In this document: in pieces, positions 22,592-35,974 of the stretch | How positions within the stretch are numbered: position 1 is the stretch's first letter | Layout: every line of letters starts with the position of its first letter | Origin: Paramacrobiotus metropolitanus | Lineage: Eukaryota > Tardigrada > Eutardigrada > Parachela > Macrobiotidae | DNA length: 64,000 nucleotides | NCBI RefSeq assembly: GCF_019649055.1 | Contig: NW_026570338.1 | Span: 350,483-414,482, forward strand | Direction of reading: 5' to 3' | Translations under genes and position numbers: made by a program | The notes under the pieces: model-generated | Told to the model about the DNA's origin: nothing | What the model saw: the letters and a program-made list of their open reading frames with translations, nothing else | Databases searched by the model: none

Positions 22592-25500
22592 GCAAATCCT
22601 TCCCGCGCATCACCATCACGACGGAGAACAGCCCGTCGCGGGCCTCCGTGATGGAGGAGGACCTGTCCCACGACCGTCTGCGGATGGAGGTGGAACTGGA
22701 ATCCGGATTGATCGGCCTAACCGGCGACCTGTCGACCCCCGCCGCCACCGCCACCCCGGGCGGTCTGCCCCGCTCCAAGACGGACTCCAACATCGCCTAC
22801 CCCCTGCCCGAGTACCAGGAGGCCCGCGGCACCTGCAACCTCATCCAGGACGACGGGGAGCTCAACTACCAGGCCCTCATCCGGGCGGTGCTGGTGGCCT
22901 TGAACGAGCGACCAAGCCAGCGCATCTGTGATGTGGCCCTCACCCTCATCGACGTCCTCTTGGACCTCCTCCTGGACGTCAAGGGGGAGGGCGAGGGGGA
23001 ACGGGCGGGAGGGGGCGGGGTGGGGGAGGCGGAGTTGGGGGTGCTGCGGGCGCGCAGTGTCTCCCAGCCGGGGCTGCCGCCGCCCGTAGCGGGCGCACCG
23101 CCGCCGGTACTCCTCCATGATGTGGCCACGCATCGTTTGCTCATGTCCTGCATTACCAAGTAAGTCCAGAAATCCCAGAAATGTTTTCTTGATTACTTCT
23201 TGTGGGAAAGAAAGTCCAGAAATGTGTTCTTTATTGAAATGTTTTCTTGTTCGTACTTGCTTGAAAGTAAGTCCAGAAATGTTTTCTTGATTACTTCTTG
23301 TGGGAATTTTCTTGTTACTAAGTATTATTATTAATTATTTTTTATTTTGTGGAAATTACAAATAAGTCAGATAATCTAGTGAGAGAAACTTCAGTCTTCA
23401 CTGTAAGTATTATTAGTAAGTAAATATTGTAGTGCACTGGCTCAGGCATATATTGAGCGCACAATAGTAACAATTCACCAGGAAATGTGCAAAGTTTTCA
23501 AATTTCAAGTGCTGTGGTTTCATTGCGAAGATTCTTTTTTAAACCTGCCCATTTAATTAAATGAAAACGCACTTTTTGATAAAATTTTATTGGGTATATT
23601 GAAGGGCGAAAAAAAAACGATAGACGATTATTCGAACCTGTTTCCCGTCGTTTCCCAAAATAATCAACAAACGAATTCATTGCATATTCCTGTGACAGAT
23701 TATTTAATTTTGTTAATTTGTGGTCTGCATCATGCAGTTTACCCAGAATTAATTGTTGGACTTTTTACTTTTTTAGAGGTTTTTAAATTATTATGTTTAT
23801 TAAACTGTTGAAGAAGTATCCAACAATAATGTACAACTGACAATAAAACTTATTGGTTTTTGCGAAATTTGGTTGATGTTATATGTGCCAGCATTGATGG
23901 ATTTTGTGTGATTTGATTGTAGAATTTTTGTGATAATCGGTTGCGTGCACGGGTGCGGCACGGAGTCGGGGGTGCCGGCGGCCGGCCTGAGCAGCCGCGG
24001 CAACCCCAGCGAGTACATGCGGCGGCAGGCCTACGCCAGCTTCCACCGGCTGCAGGCCGTCAACGAGCCGGAAGCCAAGCGCTTCTTCCGCGCCATCCTC
24101 ACCAAGCAGGAACTGCGCCACATTGTCGCGTTCTGCCACGCCTTCTTCGGCTAGCCGGCGCTGGGGCTCCGTGGCCAGCACCTCGGGGATGACCTCTCAC
24201 CAGAGTATCCAATCCTTTGCCGACCACGGCCAGGTTTGTTTTTGCTTGCGTGTTTAATCAGTTTAACGTCGACAATAATCAGGAGTTAGGTCGCGATCAG
24301 ATGCAGTATTACATCTAGATTTTAGAGAGGCGCATTAGATTGAGTTTTGGGAAATCAAGACACAAGTCTGGCGAGTTTAAAACTATGCTCTTAGAGCATC
24401 TCAACTTAAACTGCCAAAGTCGCCGGGATCCGGTTGAGCAGACGACTGTTCAGGTTGGAAAGGATGCAAGGTCACCAATCACCTATGAATTATAATAACG
24501 ATAACCAGAATCGAAAAACATCAGGCCGACTAGTTTGCCGGCGAAATGCATTAGAACATCCCGTACGAACGAAAGAGGAATCCAAACTGAATTTGAATTT
24601 AATTTCTTCTGCAACGGTGACAAGTCCCCTTACGCATGCGACAAGATGACAGCAGTACAAAACCTCACAAAAAATCGAAATACATAGGTACATTCACCAT
24701 TCCATTGTAATAATCAGACATCGTTAACAGTATCAAAAGATAGATAAAAAAAACAAATCGGAACAATTAGTAATAAAGTGAAATTGAAATTGAACTGAAA
24801 TTGGGTTTAGAAACAGCTTTGCCAACTTTCGATAAATGTGGGGCTATTGTGGACAGTCTGGTCAGGAGTGTAGTCTCAACGTGGCGAACCGCTTAGACAC
24901 ATTCATCCGCTTGCTAAGAATTTTGCCAGTCACGTTACGTGACGTTCGATGGCGAATTTTATTGGTACAGGTTGCTTACTGTACGTTAGAATGGTACCAG
25001 TTAAAATGTGATATTTCGTAGTGAAATGGCTTCACAGTGGCGAACTGTCGGATTACGATACGCCATTATACGTATTCACGTAGATATTTTGAGAACTCTA
25101 AACAACATGGACATTTTTTCCGGCCGTTAATAACGCTGGGGAGGAAACTAGCGTAGAACTGCAATAAATTCGCTGTTAAGTGCAGTGGTTATTACTTTTC
25201 AAAAGAAGATCTACTACCGTAGGGTACGGAAACTGATGACCACTTAATAAGGGTCGGCTCATTGATTCCATTCTCAGCGAAAGCCGGTTTTTATAATAAA
25301 CAAACTTTTTAGATCATATTACAAAATTACAAGAAACAGCCTCGGCTTCGCCTCCGCGTTTCTTGTGGTCCATGGCCATTTTATTTGAATTTGAATGAAT
25401 ATTTATTAGATTAACATCAGTCTATTCGTCGAAACATGATCGGTACATGCAATAGGGCAAACACGAATTTTCTATGAAAATCAGTTCATGATACCCTCAA

Positions 25501-28500
25501 CCTTGAAAGCATTCCCTTTCGCTGTACATACAGATAATTTTACGATATCCCATACCCGAAAAGAAAGCCGAAATATCAGTCTATAAGGTGTGAAATTCGA
25601 AACAGTGATAGTGCACTGGATCACTAGTTCGGTAACTCATCACTTCACTGGCTCTTTTCACTGAAGTTGGTGTGTGCCCAGTGGTGTATGTCCGGTCAGT
25701 AGTGGTGGCTCGATTACTTGCTTAGCTAACCGGTTCCGTTCGCCGGACAGTAGTGATAGCTCGGTCACTCATGTACACTGTACAATAACGACAGCTCGGC
25801 CACCGGCTCACCTAACGGGCTTTGTACACTGGCAGCAGTGTTAGCTCGATCACACGCTCAACTAACGGACTTTGTACACTGGCAGTAGTGTCAGGCTTCA
25901 GCTCGGTCACTCGTATCACCTCCCGGGCTCTGTGCACGGACAGTAGTGGTTGCTCGGTCACTCGTTCCCTAACGGGCTCCGTGCACCGGACAGTAGTGGC
26001 AGCCGCCACTGAAAGCTCGGTCACCCGCTCACCTCCCGGGCTTTCTGCGCCGGACAGCAGTGGTAGCTCGGTCAGCCGCTCACCTAACGGGCTTTGTACA
26101 CTGGACAGTAGTGACAGTTCGGTCACCTGCTCACCGTCCGGGATCTGTGCACGGACAGTAGTGGCAGCTCAGCACTCCTTCACCGAACGGGCTTTTTGCG
26201 CCGGACAGCATTGATAGCCCGGTAACCCGCGGTAGTTCTGTCTATCGCTGCTTGTCCGGCACTTGTTTAGAAATTGTCCTCGATGACAACGTTGGATATG
26301 TAGTCGTTCTTGTCGCAATAACGCCAACGGTCTGCTAATTAAATTGATCCTGATATTTTAATTAGTGGAACATAACTTTCATTTTTTATCTATATTTTTT
26401 TGGTTTACGTGGCAACATTGCCTGGTTAAAAATACCACGATGATAATTGTTATTATAGTAATTTAGTTACATTTTGTGAAGGTAGTCAAAACTCTTCCGC
26501 TGTGGCGCTCGAAGCGGGAGAGGTTTTAAAAGAAATGAATACTATCTGGCCGGGTTTTCGACTACGGGCTTTCAGAATATAATATTGGTTTTGGTCAGTC
26601 TTTTCTGGTTTGCCGGCTCTGGTGTATCCCATTCGTGGCAATATAGATCTGAATCTTGATAAACTCACGCCTGTACGCATTAGGAACGCGTTATTACGCA
26701 GAAGCCTACGACATGATTACCAGAAGCGAATTTTAATTTTTTAAATTCACTTTTAACTTTGTTCGTTATACGGTAAATTCATAACTTTTTTATAAGTTTG
26801 TGCCATGAATCATGCGCAAAGGCCGGCGCAGTTGCAGATTATGGAGCTGCAGGCGCAAAGCGGCAGCCAGACGCCAACAACCCCGTCGATGTCGCAGCGG
26901 AAGCTGCACATCTTCCGCAAAGGGTCGCACTACGCCGGTCTGAGTCGGATGAGCAAATCGACCATTCTGGAGAAGAATGCCTCGCTGGAGTCCATCAACA
27001 AGCTGCGCCACGAGAGCACCACGGAGAGCAAGGAGAAGGAGCGCGCTGAGGCCTCCGCGGGGGGCGGGGCCAAGGCGGAGGAGCTGCACTACTACCCGCG
27101 CGAGCTCAGCGCCATGTCGCGCTACCTGAAGCAGCACGTGCTCAGCCTCTTCGCGGCCCCCTTCGGGGCGCTGGCCAAGGGGCTGATGGTGATGGACGAG
27201 AAGCAGCTGGAGCGCATGTTCCCCCTCTGCTGGGAACTGCTCTTGGTCGACGACGAGGAAGTGGCTTCAACCACCGCTGTCTTATGCGTCGTGTGCTCAG
27301 TCAAGATCAGCAAGTTCGTCACCGATTGTCTGCGGAAAGGGATGAACCACGAAGAGGCCGAGGAGCGGGTGGATTCCATACTCAAGTACGCTGTCTCAAT
27401 GATAATTTCTGTACATATCACATATATGCGGGCAGCTCGTAATAGTAAGCATTAACCATCGTAGTGAAGTGGTTATTGCCAAGGGCACCTCGTCTGTCGG
27501 GAACCAATTATATTCAGACTTATCAAACTATAACAATTCGAAATTTAAATCAGTTTTTAGATTTTTCTATAAGTTTTTATGTGCTTCGATGTTTTTGGCA
27601 TTCCGGACGTTTCATAACGTCTTTAACATGGATTCGCTTACCGGCACCAAACCCGCGTTAATATTCTTACTTCTCAGTGTTGTGCCACATCAGAAGCTTG
27701 ACTATCGCTTGTATAAGCTTGTAAAAAACTAGTAAAGCTACTCGTACTACACGTAAGCACTAAGCACTTGTGAAAATCTTTTGGAACAACGCCAAGAATA
27801 CTGTGGCGTGTACCACATTGCAGAAAAGTTCGCCGTACAAAAATCGTCGAAGCAGGGTCAACTCAGCTGACATAATTTTGTTATAAACTACAATTTTTTT
27901 ATCCGGCTATGACAATTACTCTAAGAACCGACTGAAATGCAAATATGGGAAATAATTATTTGTCTGTGTTGCCGGTTAGGTTTCAGGCGTTGTGGCGTTA
28001 CCGTTGCCAAGTGTGGATCCGGCTGGATGACGGCGCGCAGGCCATCATGCGCGTCAGCCACGCCCTCAACATCGACTACACCCTCCCCTCGCCGCTGATC
28101 GGCCGGCCCTACGTCGACTGCCCCGACGCGCCCTGGCTGCCGCCCACCTCCATCAAGATCGAGGAAGTGGCCATCAGCCAGGAGGAACAGGTACGCTACA
28201 AAGTTTGCTTAGTATTCACATATTTCAGGTTATAACACGTTGAAATAATGCATTAAAGATTCTGGCTGCTTTTTAGCGTTGAAATTTTAATCACTTTAAA
28301 ATAGTGTTACGCGAAATGCACTTTGTTGTATCGTTTACGTAGGTGGCAGTTGCGGGCTAAACACAAAGTAACAAGTAACAACACGGCAATAGTACTGTTA
28401 TTCTTGCTATCTTCTGACGGCACCGTAGGTGCTAACGTCTACTCAGTAGATACTGGAATGTGGTAGTGTAGAGGCACCAAGCTAAGCGCGAGATGTCATG

Positions 28501-31500
28501 CAAGTGCGCTGTAATCAAATTCGATACTTCTATGCATAGTTGTGGTGTTTTTTGCCAGCCAGTTGCTGGTTTTCTACTTACTTCTCAGCGTTTCCCATGA
28601 GTTAATTATTTAACCGATACGCCTTAAACGGAGACTAACAGTTAGCTCTTGGAATCTTTTGCACGTGTGACGTGTACGAAGTACTGCTGAAATTTCTTGG
28701 GCTTTATGTATTTATTTATGATTCACGTTGACAGCTTGAGCATTCTAACGCGGTTTCGGTTTTGGCAGTCCAAAAACTCCAACACGCTGGTGGCCGCCAC
28801 CCAGACGCGCCGCAAACAGCTGCAGGAGTCGATGAACAAGGCCCTGCGCGCCCAGGAAGAGCGCAACCAGCGCGAACGCGAACGGGTCAAGGTCAGCATG
28901 CTGCCGGTGCTCAAGATGGCCGCCATCGAGCCCGTACCGCACCAAGTGGCCGACGAGCGTGAGGTTGAAGGTGCGCTGATGTTATTTTGTTTATCGTGAC
29001 ACTAATATTTTACTACGATAATTCTAATAACTATTACATTTATTTGCCGATTTATTTGAAATGCGTATACGGGTGTGAACGATTGTAGTGGACGAGAACG
29101 GGAAGATCGCTGACACCGGCACGGTGGCCACGCACACCCTCACCTCGCTACCGGTGTTCCCCACGGCGCTGGGCACGGCCATTCTGCAGCTGGTCGATCT
29201 GCTGGACGACGTCGGTGTCGACAATTGCGGCATTTTTGGTTAGTCGCTATTTGTATATTATGCTTCGCACAGGGTTTCTGTTAATCCTCGTTTCAGTTGA
29301 AGGACGAAGTTTGCGTTCATTCGTACTACAGTTACTGACCGAAGAAAATCTTGCTAACAGTTCTGTGGTAATTAAATTTCTTGAGATTTGTGACTGTTTT
29401 TGGCTAGTGTAAAACTGTATTATCGTTTAGCCGGTGCAACCCGAACATTTTTATACGATCGTTTTTTAGCCGTGTGTTATAGTTAATGTAAGATTAAAAC
29501 CTCACTGGTTCTGAATAGCTGCAGGCTAAGCTGCATGTCGCTACGTCAGCGGAACCCTAACATTTCGTTATCAGAAACCAACTACCAACTGGCTGTGCGG
29601 TTACCAGCGTGTGATGTCGGTGATGTGGGCAGATCGTCCCTCGGTCGACGGGATCTCTTTCAAGGAGATCAAGACCATCCTGCGCCGCGAACAGTGCGAC
29701 GCCCACCTCCTCCTCACCGCCAACGTCCCCGGCGCCAAGAAGGTCATCGTCCACGGCCCCGATCTCACCCAGATCCCTCGCAGATCCCGTCAGCGAGGAC
29801 ACCCAGTTCAGGAACTCTTAACCGAAGCGCTGGATTTCTTCTCCATTTCCACGAACGACGGGAGAATTATATTCTATGTGACCAGCGCACGGGAGGGCGC
29901 ACCATCCCAGTGGGTACGTGCGAGATGTGTACTTCTTCCGAAGGAGCTACTATCCGCAACTGAACCTGATGCGGTCGCCGGGGACGGAGGGCTTCTCAAG
30001 CTGCAGCTGCAGGCCTACCATAATTTGTTTCTGGAGGCACAGAAGGTCTTCCTGGTGCATAGTCTGTTTCTGAGTGCGCAGGAATGCGATGCATGTCAAG
30101 TTCCAGGAGTAACCGTTCGGGTCAGAGTATCTGGGGATTGATGTCATGCATAAATACGCCTGGGTTCAGGTAAGATAAGACATCAGTGGTGTTTTTAATA
30201 AGGTTTATGATAGAGCGTTAAGAAGTTGTGCTACGAACAACTTCTTAACCGTTAAAGTTGTTCGTAGTATAGTGGCACTGTAAAGTGGCTCTTCGCTATT
30301 AGTTGTCACGTTTATCTAGACCAGCTAAAATTAAAATTAATGCTGTAGAAAAGAACTTTTGTATGTATATGTAAATTTTTTTTCTAATAGAACTGAAATT
30401 TATTTTTGGTTTATGTTAGAACAAAACTTTAAAACGGTTGCAGCAAGCAATTCAAGAATTTGACTGCGTGCATCATAAAATGCGCCACAGCCGACATTGT
30501 GCCGATTTTATAAGTTACATTCCGACAGGTCTGATGTCCCATGCTAGAGTGTCACCTTTGCCGGACATGGGCTGGCTGCTCTGACTCAAAATGAATTAAA
30601 TTCAGGCGTTTAATTTTTCAATGTTTAAAATATACGAGACATACGTATAGACGAATTACCAATTACGGATATTAACAATTTTTCATATCTCGTTCTTTAT
30701 TGATGTTCATGTCGCGACATAACAGTCGTAATTTATATCACTACGGCCAAGATTGTGCAATTAAGAATTAAAAAAACAACCGCAATCAGTATTATAATTG
30801 ACAATTGTGAATGGCTTACTTTGTTAGCCTGGATTTCGTCTTATCATACGGCTGAGAAGTGATTTCGTAGTCTAGTGGCATCGTATCCGAAACGCCTACT
30901 CTGGCACGTTGTCACGGCTTGTCTAGTGCCATTTACAGTAAAAATGATGCTTTAACAACCTTTTTTTTAAGAAACACAGAATTTAAAATTGTTGTTGTAA
31001 TACTGCATTTTGTCTCAATTCTCATTGCAGAAATTATTGAATAAAATCTAAAGATAATTAAAAAGAGCGTTTAACTCAGTACTAAAAAAATTGTCCACGT
31101 TACAAGTACAACAGTTTTTCAAAAATACCAAACATGGTTTTGCAGTTGGCCTCCCATCTGCTCTGCAACCTGTCCCGCCCCACCTCGGAGGTACAGCTCT
31201 CCTACGCCGACATCCAAATGCTCTTGTCCGTGCTGAACGGCGTCCTAGTGCTCCACTGCCAGGACTCGGCGACCCTGCGCCTGTGTCTGGCGACGTGCAT
31301 CACCCTGGCACAGAACTTGAAGTACCTGTTCGCCTCTACCGGCTTCCTGCTGATCATGCCCACCGTCCTGCGCATGTACGCCGCCCACCAGACCAACCAC
31401 CTCCTCATCCACACCCTCGAGTTCGCCTGCAGCCAGTTCTTCCTCCTCCACCGCAACCCCTTCCTCCTCCAGATGTTCGGCTCGGCCGCCGGGTTATTGG

Positions 31501-34500
31501 AGCTGAGTCAGGCCGATACCGGGATTAAACCGCTGAAACGACAGCATATGAAGAAGATCCTCTTCTCGCTGGGACGCTTTGCCCTGCGGCCGTCCAAGGT
31601 CGTCCAGACAGCGTTGATTCATTATCCCCTGGGCAGTCTGGATATTCTGGAAAAGGTACGGGTGTCACGTGACGGTGTTTGTGATGCTTTGCATAGTTTT
31701 GGGCAACGCTAAGGCTGCTTTCGGTTTTCTTAAGTCTGAAAATATGGTGTTATCGTAGTGTAATGGCCAGACGCTGGTGTTATCGTTTATTGGTTGGAGC
31801 TGAATTTAGTGATGGACACAGTTCGCTTCCACTTTGTGTGATGGCAAAAATAATTTTTCGCAAAACAAGATAGCATTAAGTAGTTAGTTAGTTAGAGGTA
31901 AATGGAAAACATCGTTGATTTTAGTTGAATAATTGCATAAGTACTTACTAACATTAAGACTGACCATGGCTGTTTCGCTGATATATGTATATTTTCAAAT
32001 TTCCAAGAAAGGCCTGCAAATTTACGTACAAAATATATGAATTGTGCGCATACGGCCAAAATTCATTTACGTATATTGTGATCCTCATTGCCACCATTTT
32101 CCTGTTTCAAGATTGCAGGAAGCAGTGTGAATAGTCAGTATTTGTATTTCAGTAATACTGTCGAAAAACTGGAGTGTACGAAACAAACTATCGTAGTGTT
32201 GTCGTAGTGTAATGGCGTTAGGCTCAGACTATAATGGCTTTCGAGTGCTTGAATTGAATAATTATTTCTACGGAACCTACAAATTCGATAGAAAAATAGT
32301 TTTTCCCACAATACTTTGGTGTTGATTTAATGTAAATAGGTAACTATCGTTAAATAAGTACCAATTAATAGTGACACACTTATTAACGGTAAGACAGACC
32401 ATGAATATCAAGTTTATGGATACTAATTTTTCAAGCCAGCCAGCAAATTTATACGGGATTGTGCGAATTCGGTCGAAACTCGTTTACGCGTACGTACGTA
32501 TATTGCTGAGATCCAAACTGGTACCTTTTTTGTTTCAAGAATGCAGACAACTATGGTAAACCGTAATACTCGTTTTTCGCCATTACGGTCACGAAACTAC
32601 GCATGATCGAAACCAATTTATAACGTATTGCCCGTAGGTGGACGGGAAGAAGCCGCCAGCCGTTGGACTTTGCTACCAGACCGATATGGGCAACCTCACC
32701 GCGCAGAACATCCTGACCTCGGCGGTATCGAGCTGCATCGCCGTGATCGCCTTCGACAGCGCGGCGAGTTCGCGGGGACGTAGATGCGGCGGACGCTGCT
32801 CAACGAGGAGGTGTGGTACGATGAGAAGCCGGCGGATAGGGGCATAGTGCCCGTACTGCCAAGGACGAACTGCAGAAGATCATCTCACTGGCTGGCAGCT
32901 TGAAGTCGTTAATATTCTCCTGCGAATCCCTGACCCGCCCCTTGCCGTGCCGGTCCGCTCCCCTGCCGCCCCGGAGGGACGCTCCGTGGTCATGGCGTCG
33001 CCGTCGCATGTCGGTCGCGATCACGACGTGGAGGCCAACCGGTACGATTAACCATAAGGACAAAATTTTAAGCCTTTCGGCGTTGAATGAGTACTACCTA
33101 TAATAATTATGTATACCGCTTCTCTAAAGACTTTATTTGTTACTTACTTTTTAGCATAGTTGGTTGTCGGCCGAATTAGCTAGATTTGTGTTCTGGTGTT
33201 GTCCTCGATTTTATGTTTGGTAATGAAAGGTTAATTTGCGCGAAGTTGTCGTAGTACACTGGCTACTAATGTTGATAATGCGGATGCTGTAGGTGTTGCA
33301 AATACTTCTGGAATCTCTAAAGAACATCGGTTAACGTAGCACATGATACTTTTTTATCTTTTAACTACAGCTTTCGATATCGATTTGGTATGACAAGTTT
33401 GTTGTTCTGCTTTAGACCGAAGATCATCACGATCCACGAGCCGCCGGAACCGACCAACCAGCAAGCCGAGTTCAGTTACCCGCGCAACCACCTGCTGGCC
33501 ATCGTTGCCCACTTTTGACCACAGCCAGCATCCGCCACCTGAGCAAATTCCTCGGCGATCTGGCCACCCGTCCGCCCGAACTCTTAGACGCCAAGAGCCA
33601 CGACTGGCGTACAATGACTAAATGGTCGGCAGCCCCATACCCAGCATTCTGTACGCAAGCGGTGCAGTGCACTTGTACGAAACGGATATTTGAACTCAGT
33701 CGCAGTGCACTGCGCTGCATTCGTACTGAATGTGGAGATGTTGGCATGCGACCATTTTGTCCTGTATGTGGCGCACACCCCCGCTGAAAGTGGCGCCGTA
33801 TGATAAGGAGGTGATGGCTTGTGAAGGTCTGAGCACTACATGCTGGACATCCTGCCCACCGTCGATTTCTCCATCGAAGCCATGATTTCGCTCTGAGGAC
33901 GTAGCGATGCCTGCAAGGGGTGTAAGGGCGGGCGCTCCGCCCTCCTGAGTAGCTATTCGCTGTTTCTGGGGATTTCCACCCGCACATTGCTGTGTTGTTT
34001 GACGGATCTGCAGCACAGTTGCACTGGCTGCAGAATCCTTCCTTGTTAGTCTGGTGTTGCTGCGCCACGGTGCGCATTAGATTCGGCAATAAAGCCTCAT
34101 CCGGGTTCACCGCTGTTCGCTGTCGAGGATACGCGTGGCGCCCATACGGCCCCGCGTTATAGCAAATTACATAAAAATTTCGTAAACTGTTAAATAAATT
34201 GTTGTTAGATTAAATGGGACTTCGCTCTCCAAGTCTTTCTAATTGTGTAACACGGATGCCGCGATCAAATGCCTAACTTTCGTAATTATTAGAGTAAATT
34301 CTCAATAAAATTCATTTAAATTCCTCTGAAATCATTTCTAATTGTGTGAACAGGAACGCGGCGGCCAAGATCATCCAGGGCCTGTCGCGCACCTTATGCA
34401 CCAACAACCTGATGGCGCTGATGCCACAGTTGCGCGCCATCACGGGCACCTGCATCCACCTGACCCTGGGAGGCCGCCTCGGGCGACACCGTCCTGGCCT

Positions 34501-35213
34501 CGCCCATCCCCGCCGGCACCATCTCCACCCTCCCGCCCCTCGTCACCGTCCCTTCCGTCTTCCGCGACGCCACCATCGACCTCACCGCCATCTACCTCCA
34601 AGCCGGCCGCGAATACTGCAACCTCGAGCAACTCTGCGCGCAGTTCAGCGACCGCTTCCTGCGCCTGGTCGTCTGCTTCCTCTTCCCCTTCGTCCTGCGC
34701 GTAGGGAGCGAGAGCACCGATCTCCCACCCATGCGCATCGAGGACCTGCGCTACATCGTCCGCACCCTCGTGTCACTACTGCACCCGCCCGTGTCCAAGC
34801 AGTTAACTTCGAAACAGCTGGCGGTCAACCAGCACATCGTCCGCACCAACAGCAACATGTCCAACCCGCCCAGCATCGTTCCTTCATCACAACAGGTGAG
34901 TCGGTTACCAGAGCGGAAGCGGAGTACTTTGACGCGGCAGAAAGCGCAGCATGGAGAACATACTGGGCCGCATCACCATCATGCGTCCATGCGGAAGGTC
35001 AACAGCTCGGAAGTCCCCGAAGCAATGGAGATGGTGCAGCTGACGCGGCCGCCGCGCGAGGATAACGTCGTTCCCAATAACGTCAACAGTAAGGTCATTA
35101 CGGTGTCGGTGGTGCACACGGCGCGTCCGCCGTCCATTAAAGCCAACGTCCCGATGCGGACGCACAGTGTGGAATCACTAAACGACGACGAAGAAATTTC
35201 CCCGCTGAAATGA
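22592..35213 (+). CDS. unc80: UNC80-like NALCN channel-complex protein, C-terminal part
   Basis: A multi-exon gene resembling the C-terminal third of UNC80, the large HEAT-repeat protein that holds the NALCN sodium leak channel with UNC79. Exons I can place: 22592-23159, 23923-24233, about 26832-27385, 27987-28190, 28769-28970, 29089-29238, about 29602-30169, 31146-31655, 32638-33041, 33416 to about 33900, 34354-35213. Telling segments are LPVLKMAAIEPVPHQ-like text, the SEDTQF block, the MHKYAWVQ end of one exon, the leucine-rich block LLIMPTVLRMYAAHQTNHLL, and FLLHRNPFLLQMFGS. Most junctions are in phase. Frame breaks occur near 24154, 29775-29808, 29908, 32785, 33513, 33830 and 34473; several are one base short in a homopolymer. 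The N-terminal two thirds are not in this window. UNC79 is the main alternative name. Confidence 0.65.
23159..23310 (+). repeat. tandem duplication of a 5' splice-site region
   Basis: The donor and first 45 bases of the intron after exon 22592-23159 (GTAAGTCCAGAAAT ... CTTGTGGGAA) recur about 107 bases downstream from 23267, giving a second intact GTAAGT. Confidence 0.75.
24420..25060 (+). repeat. dispersed repeat (related to 35.97-36.27 kb and 8.48-8.62 kb)
   Basis: The segment from CGACTGTTCAGG (about 24439) to ACATTCATCCGCTT (about 24900) matches 35975-36270 in order: GATGCRAGGTCAC, GAACRTCCCGTACGAA, GGTTTAGAAACAG, CGATAAAT, AACCGCTYAGACA. The right part (24930-25060) matches 8480-8620. 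It lies inside an intron of the UNC80-like gene. Confidence 0.6.
25690..26225 (+). repeat. minisatellite, about 11 units of roughly 50 bp
   Basis: Units share GGACAGTAGTGGTAGCTCGG, then TCACYCGCTCACCTAACGGG and CTYTGTRCACC. Spacing between AGTAGTG cores is mostly 48-57 bp, with one 63-bp unit. Because many units are near 51 bp, long frames stay open on both strands; I treat them as repeat translations. It sits in an intron of the UNC80-like gene. Confidence 0.85.
27462..27472 (+). promoter_or_regulatory. tRNA A-box-like motif
   Basis: TAGTGAAGTGG within ATCGTAGTGAAGTGG. It belongs to a set of TCGTAGTNTARTGGC words in this window; other members are at 8568, 9898, 25017, 28463, 30265, 30868 and 33252. 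Confidence 0.4.
30217..30249. repeat. hairpin: 13-bp perfect inverted repeat
   Basis: GTTAAGAAGTTGT (30217-30229) and ACAACTTCTTAAC (30237-30249) with a 7-base loop, just before the A-box-like TAGTATAGTGG at 30265. Confidence 0.75.
31751..31802 (+). repeat. tRNA-derived short element (SINE-like head)
   Basis: TATCGTAGTGTAATGGC fits the Pol III A box (TRGYNNARNNGG) at 31756-31766; GGTTGGAGCT at about 31792 is a weak B box at tRNA-like spacing. No cloverleaf could be drawn, so this is not a functional tRNA. Confidence 0.45.
32201..32250 (+). repeat. tRNA-derived short element (SINE-like head)
   Basis: GTCGTAGTGTAATGGCGTTAG holds an A-box match at 32205-32215, and TTTCGAGTGC at 32239-32248 a B-box-like match. 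Confidence 0.45.
33617..33772. repeat. imperfect hairpin insertion in or beside a UNC80-like exon
   Basis: The first about 52 bases (AATGGTCGGCAGCC ... GGTGCAGTGCAC) are an imperfect inverted copy, by eye about three quarters identical, of the last 52 (GTGCACTGCGCTGC ... GCATGCGACCATT). UNC80-like translation is readable before (DAKSHDW) and after (LKVAPYDKEVM) but not within. It is either a MITE-like insertion or a short intron made of a palindrome. Confidence 0.5.
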
Positions 35214-35269
35214 TAGCCGGAATTTTGAGCTCCATGATTCCCTTTAAAAATTAATCGGAATCTTATTGG

Positions 35270-35275
35270 AATAAA
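35270..35275 (+). terminator. polyadenylation signal AATAAA
   Basis: AATAAA lies 57 bases after the stop codon at 35211-35213 of the UNC80-like gene. Confidence 0.6.
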
Positions 35276-35279
35276 ATTT

Positions 35280-35800
35280 CACGAAAATCTACCATAGTAG
35301 AAATTTGACTGGTGATTTATTGGAAAATTATTTTGGAATTTTGACGCGGTCCATTTCCGGTGCGCCGTTGTTGATACAATGGACCACCGGTGACCTTTCG
35401 TTCCACAACTGGTGATTTGAAACCCGATGCATTCTGTTGGCATGTGTTGCCAAGAAATGATTTTCGGAACTTTGAAGCTCCGTTGGGCTTTTCTTCTCTG
35501 CGCTGTCTCTTCTTCTCTCAATTGAACTCTGCTCCAGATTTTGTCGCTTACTGACACTCACACCTTCATCTTTGATTCGTGCTCGTTTTTGTCTTTTCAT
35601 GGTTTTCTGTGTTTACTTCTGAACGCCGGTGTCGGCGATGTACCGGTTGCCGCTGTTTTCCCCGTACAATAGATTGGTCTTTATGGACTGGCTGATAAGT
35701 GTCTGCTCAGTCGGGCTACTTCTCCACTGGAGAAAAAATGGGTTAACCAATTAAGCAATTTAACACCTCGGCCGGCGGTTCGTGTACTTAACCTTGTACC
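35280..35800 (+). repeat. dispersed repeat, copy at the UNC80-like 3' flank
   Basis: Shares ordered blocks with 40490-40800: TTGACGCGSTCYATTYCCGGTG, GACCTTCGTTCC, AACTRGTGATTT, CGCCGGT, CGGTTGCC and TGGTCTTTAT, then a CCTCGGC..GCGG block. Confidence 0.55.
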
Positions 35801-35974
35801 GTCCTTCCAGTTTCCACCGTGTTTTGCTATGTTGACGCTCGCCACTTACTTACACTGAGTACAGAGTACAACATTCTTATGACAACTGGACTGTCCCAAA
35901 ACAAAATTACTGCTAACACTGTGTAAAAAAACCGATGCTCTTGAAGTATGTGAACTGAAACTGCTTATTCAGCG

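Noticed and set aside
25812-26214. 104- and 130-codon frames on opposite strands
   Set aside because: Translations of a minisatellite with a unit near 51 bp.
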